64,000 bases of DNA from Rhodococcus rhodochrous (GCF_900187265.1 NZ_LT906450.1:4021444-4085443); one strand, 5' to 3'. Positions 1-8,297 are shown, numbered from the stretch's first letter. Translations and numbers: made by a program. The notes: a model not told the origin generated them from the sequence alone.

Positions 1-172
1 AGCGTCATCGCCGACCACCTCGTCTCGGAAAATTATCCGTTACCCGAAGTGTCATTATCTGGATCACACTTGTCAAGCGAAAGGGAGGCCCACCCGCCCT
101 ACCACCGAGGACGACGGACCTCCCTGATCACCACCGCGGAGTTCGGACCCCGCAGTCATCACCGCGGAGCGG
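1..172. other. Window edge without a supported gene
   Basis: No complete gene is visible. Three short copies of a TCAC-CACCGCGG-like string lie at about 128-184, next to the stop of the DUF2516 gene. On the minus strand an ATG at position 8 is preceded by a GAGGTGG ribosome-binding-like stretch and further up by AT-rich sequence, so a gene may begin here and run off the window. That is inference from a few bases only. Confidence 0.3.
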
Positions 173-466
173 TCACCACCGCGGGCGCTGGACCTCCTCG
201 ACCCGCGGGCGGACGTCCACGAGGTACACGCACACCGCGACGACCGCGATGATCCCGAGCAAACCCACCGCGCCGAAGACGACGAGGACGAGCAGCGCAG
301 CCACGAGGATGCCGAGCCAGACGGGCTTGGTCAGCTTGTCGACGGCCGGAAACGCCTCGGCGGGCTGACGCACGACGTGGAACAACGCGAATCCCGCCCC
401 GGCGATGGCGATGATCTGCAGCGCGAGGATGATCAGACCGGCAAGTGAATCGACATTCGTCACCAC
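173..466 (-). CDS. DUF2516 family small membrane protein
   Basis: This 97-residue protein has two hydrophobic segments, at about residues 8-30 and 48-80, joined by a short polar loop with the signature FPAVDKLTKPVWLG. It ends in a basic tail. This is the layout of the DUF2516 family, the Rv0476 type. It follows the HbhA-like gene on the same strand with a 61-base gap, the order known from mycobacteria. It is probably an integral membrane protein; its biochemical role is unknown. Confidence 0.85.
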   Translation of the reverse strand: MVTNVDSLAGLIILALQIIAIAGAGFALFHVVRQPAEAFPAVDKLTKPVWLGILVAALLVLVVFGAVGLLGIIAVVAVCVYLVDVRPRVEEVQRPRW

Positions 467-527
467 ACCAGTCTACGAGAATCGGCCCCCGTGCGAGTTC
501 GCACGAGGGCCGACCGATCGCTGCAGG

Positions 528-1454
528 TCAGGAGCCGCTGGTCTTGCGCGGAGCCGCCTTCTTGGCAGGGGTCTTCTTGGCCGGAGCCTTCGCCGGGGTC
601 TTCGCGGCGGTCTTGGCCGGAGCCTTGGCGGCCGGCGTCTTGGCAACCGTCTTGGCCGGGGCCTTCGCCGGGGTCTTGGCGGGAGCCTTCTTGGCCGGAG
701 CCTTGGCGGGGGTGACCTCGACCGGCTCGACCGGGGTGGCCACGGACTCGACCTTCTCCGCGGCCTTGTCGGCCGCTTCGCGGACGTCGCCGCGGGCCGA
801 GTCGACCCGTCCGGCGGTCTCGGAACCCGTCTCCTCGGCACGCTCACCGAGCTCGACGACGCGCTCGGCGGCCTTGTCGCCGGCGTCGGACACGGCCTCG
901 CTCACCTCGTCGCTCGCCTCGGAGATGCGACCGGCCGCGCGACCCGCGAGCTTCGCGGCCTGCTCGCCGACCTCGCGGGTCCGGCGGGCCACCGTCCCGA
1001 GGGCTTCCTCGGTGAGGTCGGCGGCGTCGCCGAGTACGGCTTCGGCGCGACCGATGCCGTCCTCGAGGGCCGGCTGGGAGCGCAGACGCTCGAGCGTCTC
1101 CTCACCGCGCTCGGCGAGAGCGGTGTAGAGGTCGGAGGCGACCTTCAGGTACGCCTCGGCGACCTTGCGCAGCTCCTCGGCACTGAAACGCTCGCGCAGC
1201 TCCGCGATCTCCTCGGGCAGCTCGGCCGGGAGTTCGGCGAGGCGCTCGCGGAGGGATTCGACGGTCTCGGTGAGATCGGCGGGCAGGGTCACGAAGCGGT
1301 CGCGGGCGGTCTCGACCCGCTCGGCCACCTCGGTGCGGTTGGTCTCCGCACGTCGGCGCGCCTGGGCCACGAGGTCGGCGACGGCCTGGACGACGGCGTC
1401 GCCGGCACCGACCGCCGCGTAGAGGGAGGTACGGATGCTGGTGGGATCGGTCAT
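528..1454 (-). CDS. hbhA: Heparin-binding haemagglutinin-like surface protein
   Basis: The 308-residue protein begins with a long acidic, heptad-rich helical region (residues about 15-225, many Glu/Arg/Ala). It ends in a tail of repeated Pro-Ala-Lys units such as KAPAKKAPAKTPAK. HbhA of mycobacteria has the same coiled-coil plus Lys/Ala/Pro tail and binds sulfated glycans and lipid bodies. No signal peptide is seen. The start overlaps the XRE regulator stop by four bases (ATGA), so the two are translationally coupled. The tail makes the DNA at about 535-715 a low-complexity tract. Whether this environmental homologue acts in adhesion, lipid-droplet binding or DNA compaction cannot be told from sequence. 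Confidence 0.85.
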   Translation of the reverse strand: MTDPTSIRTSLYAAVGAGDAVVQAVADLVAQARRRAETNRTEVAERVETARDRFVTLPADLTETVESLRERLAELPAELPEEIAELRERFSAEELRKVAEAYLKVASDLYTALAERGEETLERLRSQPALEDGIGRAEAVLGDAADLTEEALGTVARRTREVGEQAAKLAGRAAGRISEASDEVSEAVSDAGDKAAERVVELGERAEETGSETAGRVDSARGDVREAADKAAEKVESVATPVEPVEVTPAKAPAKKAPAKTPAKAPAKTVAKTPAAKAPAKTAAKTPAKAPAKKTPAKKAAPRKTSGS

Positions 1455-1927
1455 GAAGATTTCTCCTCGTCGAAGTCTGTCGGATGGTCGGGCCGGGCAT
1501 CGCCGGTGTTCTGCTGGTTCTCCCGGCAGAACGAGTCGTAGATGTCGAGCAGGACCTGCTTCTGCCGCTCGGTGAGAACGGTGTCGACGAGCACCGCGTC
1601 GCGCACGGCACTCTCCGCTCGATGCTCGAGGATCCCCGCTCGTACGTAGAGAACCTCGGCCGAGAGCCGCAACCCCTTGGCGATCTGGGCGAGAACTTCC
1701 GCGGACGGCTTGCGCAGTCCGCGTTCGATCTGGCTCAGGTACGGGTTGCTGACACCGGCCAGTTGCGACAACTGCCGGAGCGAGACCTGGGCGGCCTCGC
1801 GCTGCGACCGGATGAAGGCGCCGATGTCCTGGGCGGCATTGTTGACCACCCGGGCGGCGATATCCCCCGGTCCGGCACTGTCGTCCGGCGTGTCCGAGCC
1901 CTCGATCGGATCTGGTTCCGTGGACAC
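1451..1927 (-). CDS. XRE-family regulator upstream of hbhA
   Basis: A cro/C1 helix-turn-helix occupies about residues 36-90 (QREAAQVSLRQLSQLAGVSN, then PYLSQIERGLRKPS), followed by a helical C-terminal domain. It matches the Rv0474-type regulator that precedes hbhA in mycobacteria. The GTG at 1927 was chosen (158 residues). A further in-frame GTG at 1936 lies inside a good -10 (TAGAGT, 1935-1940) and could hardly be translated from that promoter. With seven bases between -10 and GTG the message is probably leaderless. A long inverted repeat overlapping the promoter suggests autoregulation. Confidence 0.85.
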   Translation of the reverse strand: MSTEPDPIEGSDTPDDSAGPGDIAARVVNNAAQDIGAFIRSQREAAQVSLRQLSQLAGVSNPYLSQIERGLRKPSAEVLAQIAKGLRLSAEVLYVRAGILEHRAESAVRDAVLVDTVLTERQKQVLLDIYDSFCRENQQNTGDARPDHPTDFDEEKSS

Positions 1928-1934
1928 ACCGACC

Positions 1935-1963
1935 ACTCTACGGACAGGTGCTAGCTACAGCAA
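1935..1963 (-). promoter_or_regulatory. sigma-A-like promoter of the XRE-hbhA-DUF2516 operon
   Basis: Read on the minus strand: TTGCTG (1958-1963), 17 bases, TAGAGT (1935-1940), then seven bases to the GTG at 1927. The spacing predicts a leaderless transcript. Confidence 0.55.
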
Positions 1964-1978
1964 GCACTCTGCTAGCAC
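1948..1978. promoter_or_regulatory. Inverted repeat overlapping the XRE promoter
   Basis: The arms GTGCTAGC (1948-1955) and GCTAGCAC (1971-1978) are perfect inverted copies separated by 15 bases. They flank the -35, which fits an operator bound by a dimer, most simply the XRE protein itself. Confidence 0.5.
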
Positions 1979-1988
1979 GTGACGGTTG

Positions 1989-3251
1989 TCACGCGAACAG
2001 CAGCTCCGAGACCGTGTAGATCGCAAGGCCGGCGAGCGAGCCGACCACCGTGCCGTTGATGCGGATGAACTGCAGGTCGCGCCCCACGGCGAGCTCGATC
2101 TTGCGGCTGGCCTCCTCGGCGTCCCAACGCTCGACCGTCTCGCGGATGACGGACGTGATCTCGTCGGCGTAGTTGGACGCGACGAAGCGCACCGCGTCGA
2201 GCAACCAGCCGTCGATCTTGGTGCGCAGCTCGGCGTCCTCGCGCACCCGGATGCCGAACGCCATGACGTTCTCCGCGATCTTCGTACGCAGGGTGCTGTT
2301 CGGGTCGTCCACGGAGTCGAGGATCATCCGCTTGGCCGTCCGCCAGGTCGCCGCGGCGAGTCCGGTGATCTCGTCGCGGCCCATGATCTCGGCCTTGACC
2401 TTCTCCGCCTTGGCGATGGTCACGGGATCGCTCTGAAGGTCGCGGGCGTAGTCGGCGAGGAACTTGTTGACCGCGAGGCGCACCTCGTGGTCGGGATTCG
2501 ACCGCACCTTCCACGTGAACTCCACGAGTTCGCGGTGGATCTTCTCCCCGAGCAGCAGGTCGACGAACTTCGGCGACCACGACGGCGAGTCGCGGCTGAT
2601 CACGCGGTCGATCGTCTCCTGACTCCCGAGCGCCCACTGGTGCGCGCGTTCGGCGAGCATGTCGACGAGCGGGAGGTGACGGTTCTCGGCGAGCAGTTCG
2701 GTGAGGACACGCCCGATGGGCGGTCCCCATTCCGGTTCGGCGATGCGCTTGACGATGGTGTGGTCGATGATCTGCTGGATGTCGTCCTCGCGCAGGATGC
2801 CGACCACGCCGCGCAGGACCGTCGACGTCTCCTTGGCCACACGCTGGGCGTTCTCGGGTTCCGCGAGCCAGCTACCGACCCGCAGCGGGATCTGCGCCGA
2901 CTCGACCTTGGCGGAGACCACCTCGGGTGCGAGGAAGTTGCTGCCCACGAACGAGCTCAGATTGGCGCCGAGTTGATCCTTCTTCCGCTTGATGATCGCT
3001 GTGTGCGGGACGGGTATCCGCAGCGGGTGGCGGAACAGGGCGGTCACGGCGAACCAGTCGGCGAGCGCGCCGACCATGCCGGCCTCGGAGGCCGCGCGCA
3101 CGTAGCCCACCCACGCGCCGGCGCCTCGGGTTTCCTGCCAGCGGCAGAAGAGATAGATGATCGCGGCGACGACGAGGAAGCCGGTCGCGACCGCTTTCAT
3201 ACGGCGGAGTTCTCGGCGCTTGATCTCGTCGTCGGTCGTCAGGAGCTGCAC
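1989..3251 (-). CDS. DUF445 family membrane-anchored protein
   Basis: The start chosen is GTG 3251, giving 420 residues; the frame stays open further upstream but runs into the divergent TetR gene. One N-terminal membrane segment (about residues 22-37) is followed by the DUF445 signature around EAGMVGALADWFAVTALFRH. A long amphipathic helical region and a final hydrophobic segment (SLAGLAIYTVSELLF) complete it. Length and layout match the Rv0473-type DUF445 protein, which sits next to the TetR and XRE genes in mycobacteria as here. Function is unknown; a membrane-tethered coiled-coil role is likely. Confidence 0.85.
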   Translation of the reverse strand: MQLLTTDDEIKRRELRRMKAVATGFLVVAAIIYLFCRWQETRGAGAWVGYVRAASEAGMVGALADWFAVTALFRHPLRIPVPHTAIIKRKKDQLGANLSSFVGSNFLAPEVVSAKVESAQIPLRVGSWLAEPENAQRVAKETSTVLRGVVGILREDDIQQIIDHTIVKRIAEPEWGPPIGRVLTELLAENRHLPLVDMLAERAHQWALGSQETIDRVISRDSPSWSPKFVDLLLGEKIHRELVEFTWKVRSNPDHEVRLAVNKFLADYARDLQSDPVTIAKAEKVKAEIMGRDEITGLAAATWRTAKRMILDSVDDPNSTLRTKIAENVMAFGIRVREDAELRTKIDGWLLDAVRFVASNYADEITSVIRETVERWDAEEASRKIELAVGRDLQFIRINGTVVGSLAGLAIYTVSELLFA

Positions 3252-3356
3252 CCGATCGATTGTGCCGAAAGTCGACTCTCGGCGGACGGAACGCCCTCGA
3301 GTTCTGAAGGACGGGAGACCGGATCGTAGACTGAGCCGACGATCGAAACCGAACGG

Positions 3357-4100
3357 ATGTGCCACACAGTGTCCAGCAGACCGCAGACGACTTCGAACCC
3401 GACCTCGAGCGAGGCCGCCCCGCCCGTGAAGCAGGACGGCCGCAAACGGCGCTGGCACGAGCACAAGATCGCCCGCCGGGAAGAGCTCGTGGACGGCACC
3501 ATCAACGCGATCCGCACTCGCGGCCACGAGATCGGCATGGACGAGATCGCCGCCGAGATCGGCGTGTCGAAGACGGTGCTCTACCGCTACTTCACCGACA
3601 AGAGCGACCTGACGACCGCCACGATGCTGCGGTACGTCGAGACGGTCCTCGCTCCCCGGATCTACGCGGCGGTCGCGGAGGATCTCGACGAGTACGAGCT
3701 CACCCGGGAGGCGATCACCGCCTACGTCGAGACCGTCGCCGATGATCCCGAGGTCTACCTGTACGTGATGAGCAACAGCGCGTCGGCGGGACGCGACGTG
3801 GTCGCCGATTCGGAGCGGATGATCGCCGAGCTCGTCGCCACCGTCCTCGGGGAACGGCTGCGGCTGCTCGAGATGGATTCGGGCGGTGCCGTGCCGTGGG
3901 CGTACGGGATCGTCGGCGGCATCCAGCTCGCGACGCACTGGTGGATCTCGAACAAGTCGATGACCACCGAGGACCTCATCGACTACCTGACGATGATGAT
4001 CTGGGGCGGCATGACCGGCATCGCCGGAGTCGCCGGATCCCCGGTGCGTTTCAAGTCGCAGCCGCATCCGCTCCTGCCGGAGTCGTCGACCACTCCCTGA
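3357..4100 (+). CDS. TetR/AcrR family regulator
   Basis: The 247-residue protein has a TetR DNA-binding domain at about residues 42-90 with the recognition helix IGVSKTVLYRYFTDKSDL and a helical ligand-binding C-terminus. An unstructured N-terminal stretch of about 30 residues precedes it, so a start at the GTG four codons downstream is also possible. It lies divergent from the DUF445 gene, the same arrangement as Rv0472c/Rv0473. A promoter-like TAGACT lies about 20 bases upstream of the ATG. The ligand is unknown; the conserved pairing suggests it controls the DUF445 gene. Confidence 0.85.
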   Translation: MCHTVSSRPQTTSNPTSSEAAPPVKQDGRKRRWHEHKIARREELVDGTINAIRTRGHEIGMDEIAAEIGVSKTVLYRYFTDKSDLTTATMLRYVETVLAPRIYAAVAEDLDEYELTREAITAYVETVADDPEVYLYVMSNSASAGRDVVADSERMIAELVATVLGERLRLLEMDSGGAVPWAYGIVGGIQLATHWWISNKSMTTEDLIDYLTMMIWGGMTGIAGVAGSPVRFKSQPHPLLPESSTTP

Positions 4101-4144
4101 TCGACACCTTTACTGTTACTCGAAGTTGCACGTATAGTGCGGGC

Positions 4145-4498
4145 ATGAGCGACCACGCCGACGACCTGCACGACGAGGACGACCCCGGCTACCGCGGCCC
4201 CGCCGAGGTCACGGTGGGCGACCGCACGGTCGTCGTCGACGTCGAGATCTCCGGGCGGTTCGATCCCCTGCTCGGCCGGCACGTGTGGCGGGGCCGGCTC
4301 CGCAGGCTCGCCGAGACCCTCGGCGCAGACGCCTCGCCGGCGCCGGGCACCACCGTGACCATCACGGTGCCCGACGCCCCCGAGGCCGCGACCGCCCGCA
4401 TCTCGGAGGTCGACCTGTGGGGCAGCCACATGGTCGACGGCGTCTCGCGTCCGCCGTACCCCCTGCCGACCGAGACCGACGGTGTCGATCCCGCCTGA
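4145..4498 (+). CDS. DUF4873 domain protein
   Basis: The 117-residue protein has the DUF4873 pattern: a YRGPAEVTVGDRTVVVDVEI beta-strand core, then GRFDPLLGRHVWRGRLR, a beta-rich fold found alone or at the end of actinobacterial flavoproteins. The ATG at 4145 is preceded by TATAGT seven bases upstream, so the message may be leaderless. It sits 28 bases before the polyphosphate kinase gene on the same strand and may be cotranscribed. Biochemical function is unknown. Confidence 0.7.
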   Translation: MSDHADDLHDEDDPGYRGPAEVTVGDRTVVVDVEISGRFDPLLGRHVWRGRLRRLAETLGADASPAPGTTVTITVPDAPEAATARISEVDLWGSHMVDGVSRPPYPLPTETDGVDPA

Positions 4499-4526
4499 TC
4501 CCTACTGCGTGTGACACGCTGGCGGG

Positions 4527-5384
4527 ATGACGAAGGACGACGTCTTCCGGCCCGCATCGATCATCGAAGCCCTCCGGGCGACGCCCGAGACGCGCGTCGC
4601 CGACCTCGACACGAACGGCACCCCGGGATTCGACGGCGACAAGGCGCTCGGCGAACGTCTGCTCGCCGAACGCGGCGCCGTCCTCTCCGACCTGCAGGAG
4701 ATGCTCTTCGCCGAGGGGCGGACCGGCGGCACCCGTTCGGTGCTGTTGATCCTGCAGGGTATGGACACCGCCGGTAAGGGCGGCATGGTGCGTCACGTCG
4801 TCGGTCACGTCGATCCGCAGGGCGTCGACCACACGGCCTTCGGGGTGCCGACGGAGGAGGAGAAGCGTCACCACTTCCTGTGGCGGATCAACAAGGCGCT
4901 CCCCCGCAACGGCCAGCTCGGCGTCTTCGACCGGTCGCACTACGAGGATGTGCTGGTCGCGCGGGTGAGATCACTGGTGCCGGAGAGTGTCTGGCGGGGG
5001 CGCTACGACGAGATCAACCGGTTCGAGAGCGAAGTCGTCCGCGAGGGCACGACCATCGTGAAGGTCGCGATGTTCGTCTCGTTGGACGAGCAGAAGAAGC
5101 GTCTCGCCGAGCGCCTCGAGCGTCGCGACAAGCATTGGAAGTACGACCCGAGCGATGTCTCGGAGCGCACCCTGTGGCCGCAGTACCAGCAGGCCTATCA
5201 GGACATGTTGGATCGGACGAGCACCGACGACGCTCCCTGGTACGTCGTGCCGTGCGACCGCAAGTGGTACAGCCGCCTCGCGGTGACGGAACTGCTCATC
5301 GACGCGTTCGAACGTCTCGACCTGGATTGGCCGGAGCCGACTTTCGACATCGAAACGGAGAAGCGCCGACTCGCAGAGTCGTGA
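4527..5384 (+). CDS. PPK2-family polyphosphate kinase
   Basis: This 285-residue protein is a single-domain PPK2 enzyme, transferring phosphate between polyphosphate and a nucleotide. It has the Walker A loop GMDTAGKGG (residues 78-86), the Walker B/motif GVFDRSHYEDVLVARV, and the lid region RRDKHWKYDPSDVSER. The N-terminus FRPASIIEAL and overall length fit the polyphosphate:nucleotide phosphotransferase subgroup rather than two-domain PPK2 proteins. Which nucleotide it uses cannot be read from sequence. Its last codons and stop are part of a five-copy tandem repeat that continues into the intergenic space. Confidence 0.9.
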   Translation: MTKDDVFRPASIIEALRATPETRVADLDTNGTPGFDGDKALGERLLAERGAVLSDLQEMLFAEGRTGGTRSVLLILQGMDTAGKGGMVRHVVGHVDPQGVDHTAFGVPTEEEKRHHFLWRINKALPRNGQLGVFDRSHYEDVLVARVRSLVPESVWRGRYDEINRFESEVVREGTTIVKVAMFVSLDEQKKRLAERLERRDKHWKYDPSDVSERTLWPQYQQAYQDMLDRTSTDDAPWYVVPCDRKWYSRLAVTELLIDAFERLDLDWPEPTFDIETEKRRLAES

Positions 5385-5483
5385 TGTGACCGACTCGCAG
5401 AGTCGTGATGTGACCGACTCGCAGAGTCGTGATGTGACCGACTCGCAGAGTCGTGATGTGACCGACTCGCAGAGTCGTGATGT
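5367..5483. repeat. Tandem 24-bp repeat spanning the PPK2 stop codon
   Basis: Four complete 24-base units (5367-5390, 5391-5414, 5415-5438, 5439-5462) and one of 21 bases (5463-5483) are essentially identical. Each carries the small hairpin CGACTC-GCA-GAGTCG followed by TGATGTGAC. The first unit encodes Arg-Leu-Ala-Glu-Ser-stop of PPK2, so the gene's 3' end has been amplified with its stop codon. Unit length is a multiple of three, so any readthrough would meet the same stop in each copy. Confidence 0.9.
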
Positions 5484-5497
5484 CGTGTGAGTGACGC

Positions 5498-5517
5498 GAG
5501 TCGGCTTTCACCGACTC
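5498..5517. terminator. Hairpin between convergent genes
   Basis: The arms GAGTCGG and CCGACTC flank a six-base loop (CTTTCA). Together with the upstream repeat hairpins it lies between the convergent PPK2 gene and the 73-residue membrane-protein gene, so it may end transcription from both sides. The arms contain the same CGACTC/GAGTCG core as the tandem repeat. Confidence 0.5.
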
Positions 5518-5533
5518 TCGTCAGGTATCACCC

Positions 5534-5755
5534 TCAGAACAGATGCGGGGTGTCGTAGTGCCGTCTGTGGTCTCGGCGCACGGTTCCGGCCATCATGCCG
5601 AATGCCGCGCCGAGTGCGACGACAGCGCCGAGCGCCGCGACGAGCGCCCAGCCCGAGAAACCGTACCCTGCGGCGACGATCGTCAGCGCGATCAGCAGGA
5701 TCGAGGCGAGTGCGAGCGCATAGGCGCTCCAGGCTACGAACAGATTGAGTTTCAC
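5534..5755 (-). CDS. Two-helix mini membrane protein
   Basis: The 73-residue protein has two hydrophobic helices (about residues 8-30 and 35-57) joined by YGFSGWALVAAL, and a basic tail RRDHRRHYDTPH. It resembles the 90-residue protein at 9493-9765, which has GDGFEGWVLVGAI at the same place, so the two look like paralogues. A ribosome-binding AAGGAGG lies upstream of the ATG. Function is unknown; the neighbourhood suggests a stress-related envelope protein. Confidence 0.7.
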   Translation of the reverse strand: MKLNLFVAWSAYALALASILLIALTIVAAGYGFSGWALVAALGAVVALGAAFGMMAGTVRRDHRRHYDTPHLF

Positions 5756-5818
5756 GACCGGCCTCCTTGGACGAGGTGTGTCCCTCTCGATGCCGACGGT
5801 ACCTGCACATGACGCGCA

Positions 5819-6383
5819 TCACAACCGGCCGGTGGAGTCCTTCAGCACCTCGTAGCGGAGGACGGCGAACTCGCCGCTCTGCCCGAGATCGGTGAGGCGC
5901 ATCTCCACGTGCCGCGGGAGCAGCGGCCGACCGGAACCGATGGTCACCGGCGCGAACGAGACGATCAGTTCGTCGAGCAGCCCGCGTTCGGCGAACTGTC
6001 CGGCGAGATCACCGCCGCCCACCATCCACAGGTCGCGGCCGTTCGCGGCTTCAGCCATCTCGTCGTAGACCTGCCGGACGTCCTTCTGCGTGAAGCGGAT
6101 GTCGCCGGGTTCGTCACCGGTCCGGGCGACGGGCAGGTCGTTGCGATGCGTGAACACCCAGCAAGGCAGGTCGTACTCCCACTCGTCCTCCCCTGCATGG
6201 TCGAGCACCCAGCGGTAGGTGGACGATCCCATCGCGATGGCGCCGATACCGGCGATGAACTTCTCGTAGTCGAACGGCCCGCCGTCGCCGGACTCCCGGG
6301 TGAGCAGCCAGTCGAGCGAGTGGTCCCTCGGTGGCGAGGAAGCCGTCCAGTGTGCTTGCGGTGTAGTAGATCATCCGGGTCAT
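5819..6383 (-). pseudogene. Dihydrofolate-reductase-like (RibD C-terminal) gene with a frameshift
   Basis: The N-terminal frame starts MTRMIYYTASTLDGFLATE at 6383, then loses sense. The remaining domain continues in another frame with DHSLDWL, MGSSTYRWVLDH, DLWMVGGGDLAGQF and ELIVSFAPVTIGSGRPL, the RibD_C/DHFR-like family pattern. Removing one C from the CCC run at 6325-6327 joins the frames exactly at GAG-GAC-CAC. A restart at ATG 6232 would give only 137 residues lacking the cofactor-binding N-terminus. It is either a genuine pseudogene or a one-base sequence error. It overlaps the AraC gene by four bases (ATGA), as expected of an intact operon member. Confidence 0.8.
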
Positions 6384-7363
6384 GAGCTACTCCTGTTCCA
6401 GTCGAGTGGATCTCCGTGATCGACGTCGAGGCCGGCCGCCCGCATCATGTGCCGTACGAGTTGACGGCGGTGCGCGGCGAAGGTGAGGACGTGGGCGACC
6501 ACTCCCCCGAGGACGAAGCTCTCGGGCGGGTCGCACAGGGCGTCGATGAGTATGTCGCCCCAGGCGCCACGGCGATGGATGTCGCGGATCGTCTCCACCC
6601 AGCGCGGAGCGACGTCCTCGAAACGGGCTGTCAGAGCCTCGATCCCGCCACCCACATCCTCGGGGTGGTCGGCGCCGGCCATCGAGGCCAGCCACATCTC
6701 CTTGGCGCGCACCAGATTGCCGAGCACCCTGGAGACGGATTCCTCGGGGCCGTCCCATTCGAGGACCACCAGGCCGGGGAACCGGATCCGGTCGCGCTCG
6801 TCGTCGTCGAGTTCGGTGGCGCGCGCGAGGAGATGGCGAGTGTCCGCGAGATCGTGCTGCACCATCTGCGCGAGGACCTCGGCCGCCGGGTAGGCGGGCG
6901 CGGTGGGTCGCCGCCCGTCCTCCTCGACCCAGAGATTGGTCGGCGGATGGAAGTGGACGCCGTTGGGGGCGGGCAACCAGTGATTCACGGGCGCGGACAC
7001 CCCGGGGTCGACGGGCGCGGGCGCCCCGGGGCCGCTACCGCCGATGCCGAGCACCCGGGCGGCGGCACTGGGCGGATATCCGTAGGCACGGGCGAAGGCG
7101 CGCGCGAACCCTTCGACGCTGTCGTAGCCGGCGGCGAACGCCGCATCGGTGACCGAACTGCCGTGACGCAGTTGCCAGGCGGCGCGCTCGAGCATCACGC
7201 GGCGCCGCAACGCGACCGGTGACTCGCCGGTGCCCACCGCGAAGGTGCGGCTGAAGTGCCACTGCGACGCGTAGGCGTGCTGCGCCATCCGTTCGAGGGT
7301 CGCGTTGTTCTCGTCGAGAACGGCGTCGAGCAGTTCCCGGAGTCGGTCACGGCCGAAGGTCAT
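6380..7363 (-). CDS. AraC-type regulator with a DinB-like C-terminal domain
   Basis: An AraC helix-turn-helix pair lies at the N-terminus (about residues 5-105; WHFSRTFAVGTGESPVALRRR and AAGYDSVEGFARAFARAYG). The C-terminal 190 residues carry a helical His-containing pattern (QHDLADTRHLLARA, HRRQLVRHMM) like DinB/YfiT-type proteins. The effector is unknown. The gene overlaps the downstream reductase-like gene by four bases, so it probably regulated or was coexpressed with that enzyme. Confidence 0.8.
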   Translation of the reverse strand: MTFGRDRLRELLDAVLDENNATLERMAQHAYASQWHFSRTFAVGTGESPVALRRRVMLERAAWQLRHGSSVTDAAFAAGYDSVEGFARAFARAYGYPPSAAARVLGIGGSGPGAPAPVDPGVSAPVNHWLPAPNGVHFHPPTNLWVEEDGRRPTAPAYPAAEVLAQMVQHDLADTRHLLARATELDDDERDRIRFPGLVVLEWDGPEESVSRVLGNLVRAKEMWLASMAGADHPEDVGGGIEALTARFEDVAPRWVETIRDIHRRGAWGDILIDALCDPPESFVLGGVVAHVLTFAAHRRQLVRHMMRAAGLDVDHGDPLDWNRSSS

Positions 7364-7430
7364 GCGTTCAGTGTCGCGCGCAGACCCCGGCCGCCGCCCG
7401 ACCGTTCTTGCTCTCTACCGGCTTCCCCGG

Positions 7431-8288
7431 TCAGCCCGGCATGGTCTCGCCGCCGAGCGGAGCGAGCACCTCACCGCTGTAGTACGACGACATCGTCTCC
7501 GACGCGAAGAAGACGTAGGACGGGGCGATCTCGTCGGGCTGCGCGGCGCGCCCGAAGGGCGCCTGCTGCCCGAACTCGGAGACCTTCTCTGCATCCATGG
7601 TCGCGGGGATCAGCGGTGTCCACACCGGTCCCGGTGCTACGCAGTTCACCCGGATCTGCCTGTCCCGCAGCGCCTGCGCGAGTGAGTAGGTCAGGGCGAT
7701 CACTGCACCCTTGGTCGCCGAGTAATCGATGAGCGTCTTGTTGCCGCGCAGACCGTTGACCGACGCGGTGTTGATGATCGAGCCGCCCGGCGTCAGGTGC
7801 GGCAGGGCCGCCTTCGTCACATGGAAGAAGCTGTCGATGTTCACGGCGAAGGTGTGCCGCCACTGCTCCTCGCTCAGCTCGGCGAGGTCGTCGACGGGCT
7901 GCTGGGTACCGACGTTGTTGACGAGGATGTCGAGGCCACCGAGTTGCTCGACCGTCTCGGCCACCACCGCCCGGCAGTGCTGCGCGTCGCCGAGGTCGCC
8001 CGCGATCACGTGGCATGTGCGGCCCTCGCGTCGCACCAGGTCGGCGGTGTGTTCGGCGTCGCGGTGTTCCTCGAGATACGCGATCGCGACGTCGGCACCC
8101 TCCTTCGCGAAGGCGACGGCGACCGCCCGTCCGATGCCGGAGTCGCCGCCCGTGACCAGGGCCTTGCGGCCGGACAGCAGCCCGCGGCCGACGTAACTGC
8201 GCATCTCGTCGGCGGGGCGCTCGGCCATCTCGTCGGTCTCACCGGGATAGTCGATGGTGTGGGGTTCTCGTTCGCGGTCCTCGCTCAT
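7431..8288 (-). CDS. SDR oxidoreductase, general-stress type
   Basis: This 285-residue classical short-chain dehydrogenase has the cofactor motif TGGDSGIG (residues 46-53), the active-site YSATK, and the late motif CVAPGPVWTPLIP. The roughly 40-residue N-terminal extension before the Rossmann fold is typical of the GSP39/YghA-like stress SDRs. The ATG at 8288 was chosen over one 12 codons upstream, because a GGGTAT -10 lies nine bases before it (8298-8303). It is divergent from the haem-oxygenase-fold gene. Substrate is unknown. Confidence 0.85.
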   Translation of the reverse strand: MSEDREREPHTIDYPGETDEMAERPADEMRSYVGRGLLSGRKALVTGGDSGIGRAVAVAFAKEGADVAIAYLEEHRDAEHTADLVRREGRTCHVIAGDLGDAQHCRAVVAETVEQLGGLDILVNNVGTQQPVDDLAELSEEQWRHTFAVNIDSFFHVTKAALPHLTPGGSIINTASVNGLRGNKTLIDYSATKGAVIALTYSLAQALRDRQIRVNCVAPGPVWTPLIPATMDAEKVSEFGQQAPFGRAAQPDEIAPSYVFFASETMSSYYSGEVLAPLGGETMPG

Positions 8289-8297
8289 GGCCGCCGG

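Noticed and set aside
535-715. DNA-level tandem repeat in hbhA
   Set aside because: It reflects the Lys/Ala/Pro-rich tail of the protein and is normal for HbhA-like genes.
3252-4067. N-terminal extension of the DUF445 protein by 272 residues
   Set aside because: The extension is antisense to the TetR gene and has no domain character; GTG 3251 gives the family length.
5367-5483. CRISPR-like direct repeats
   Set aside because: The units are directly adjacent with no spacers, only 24 bases long, and start in the PPK2 coding end; no cas genes are present.
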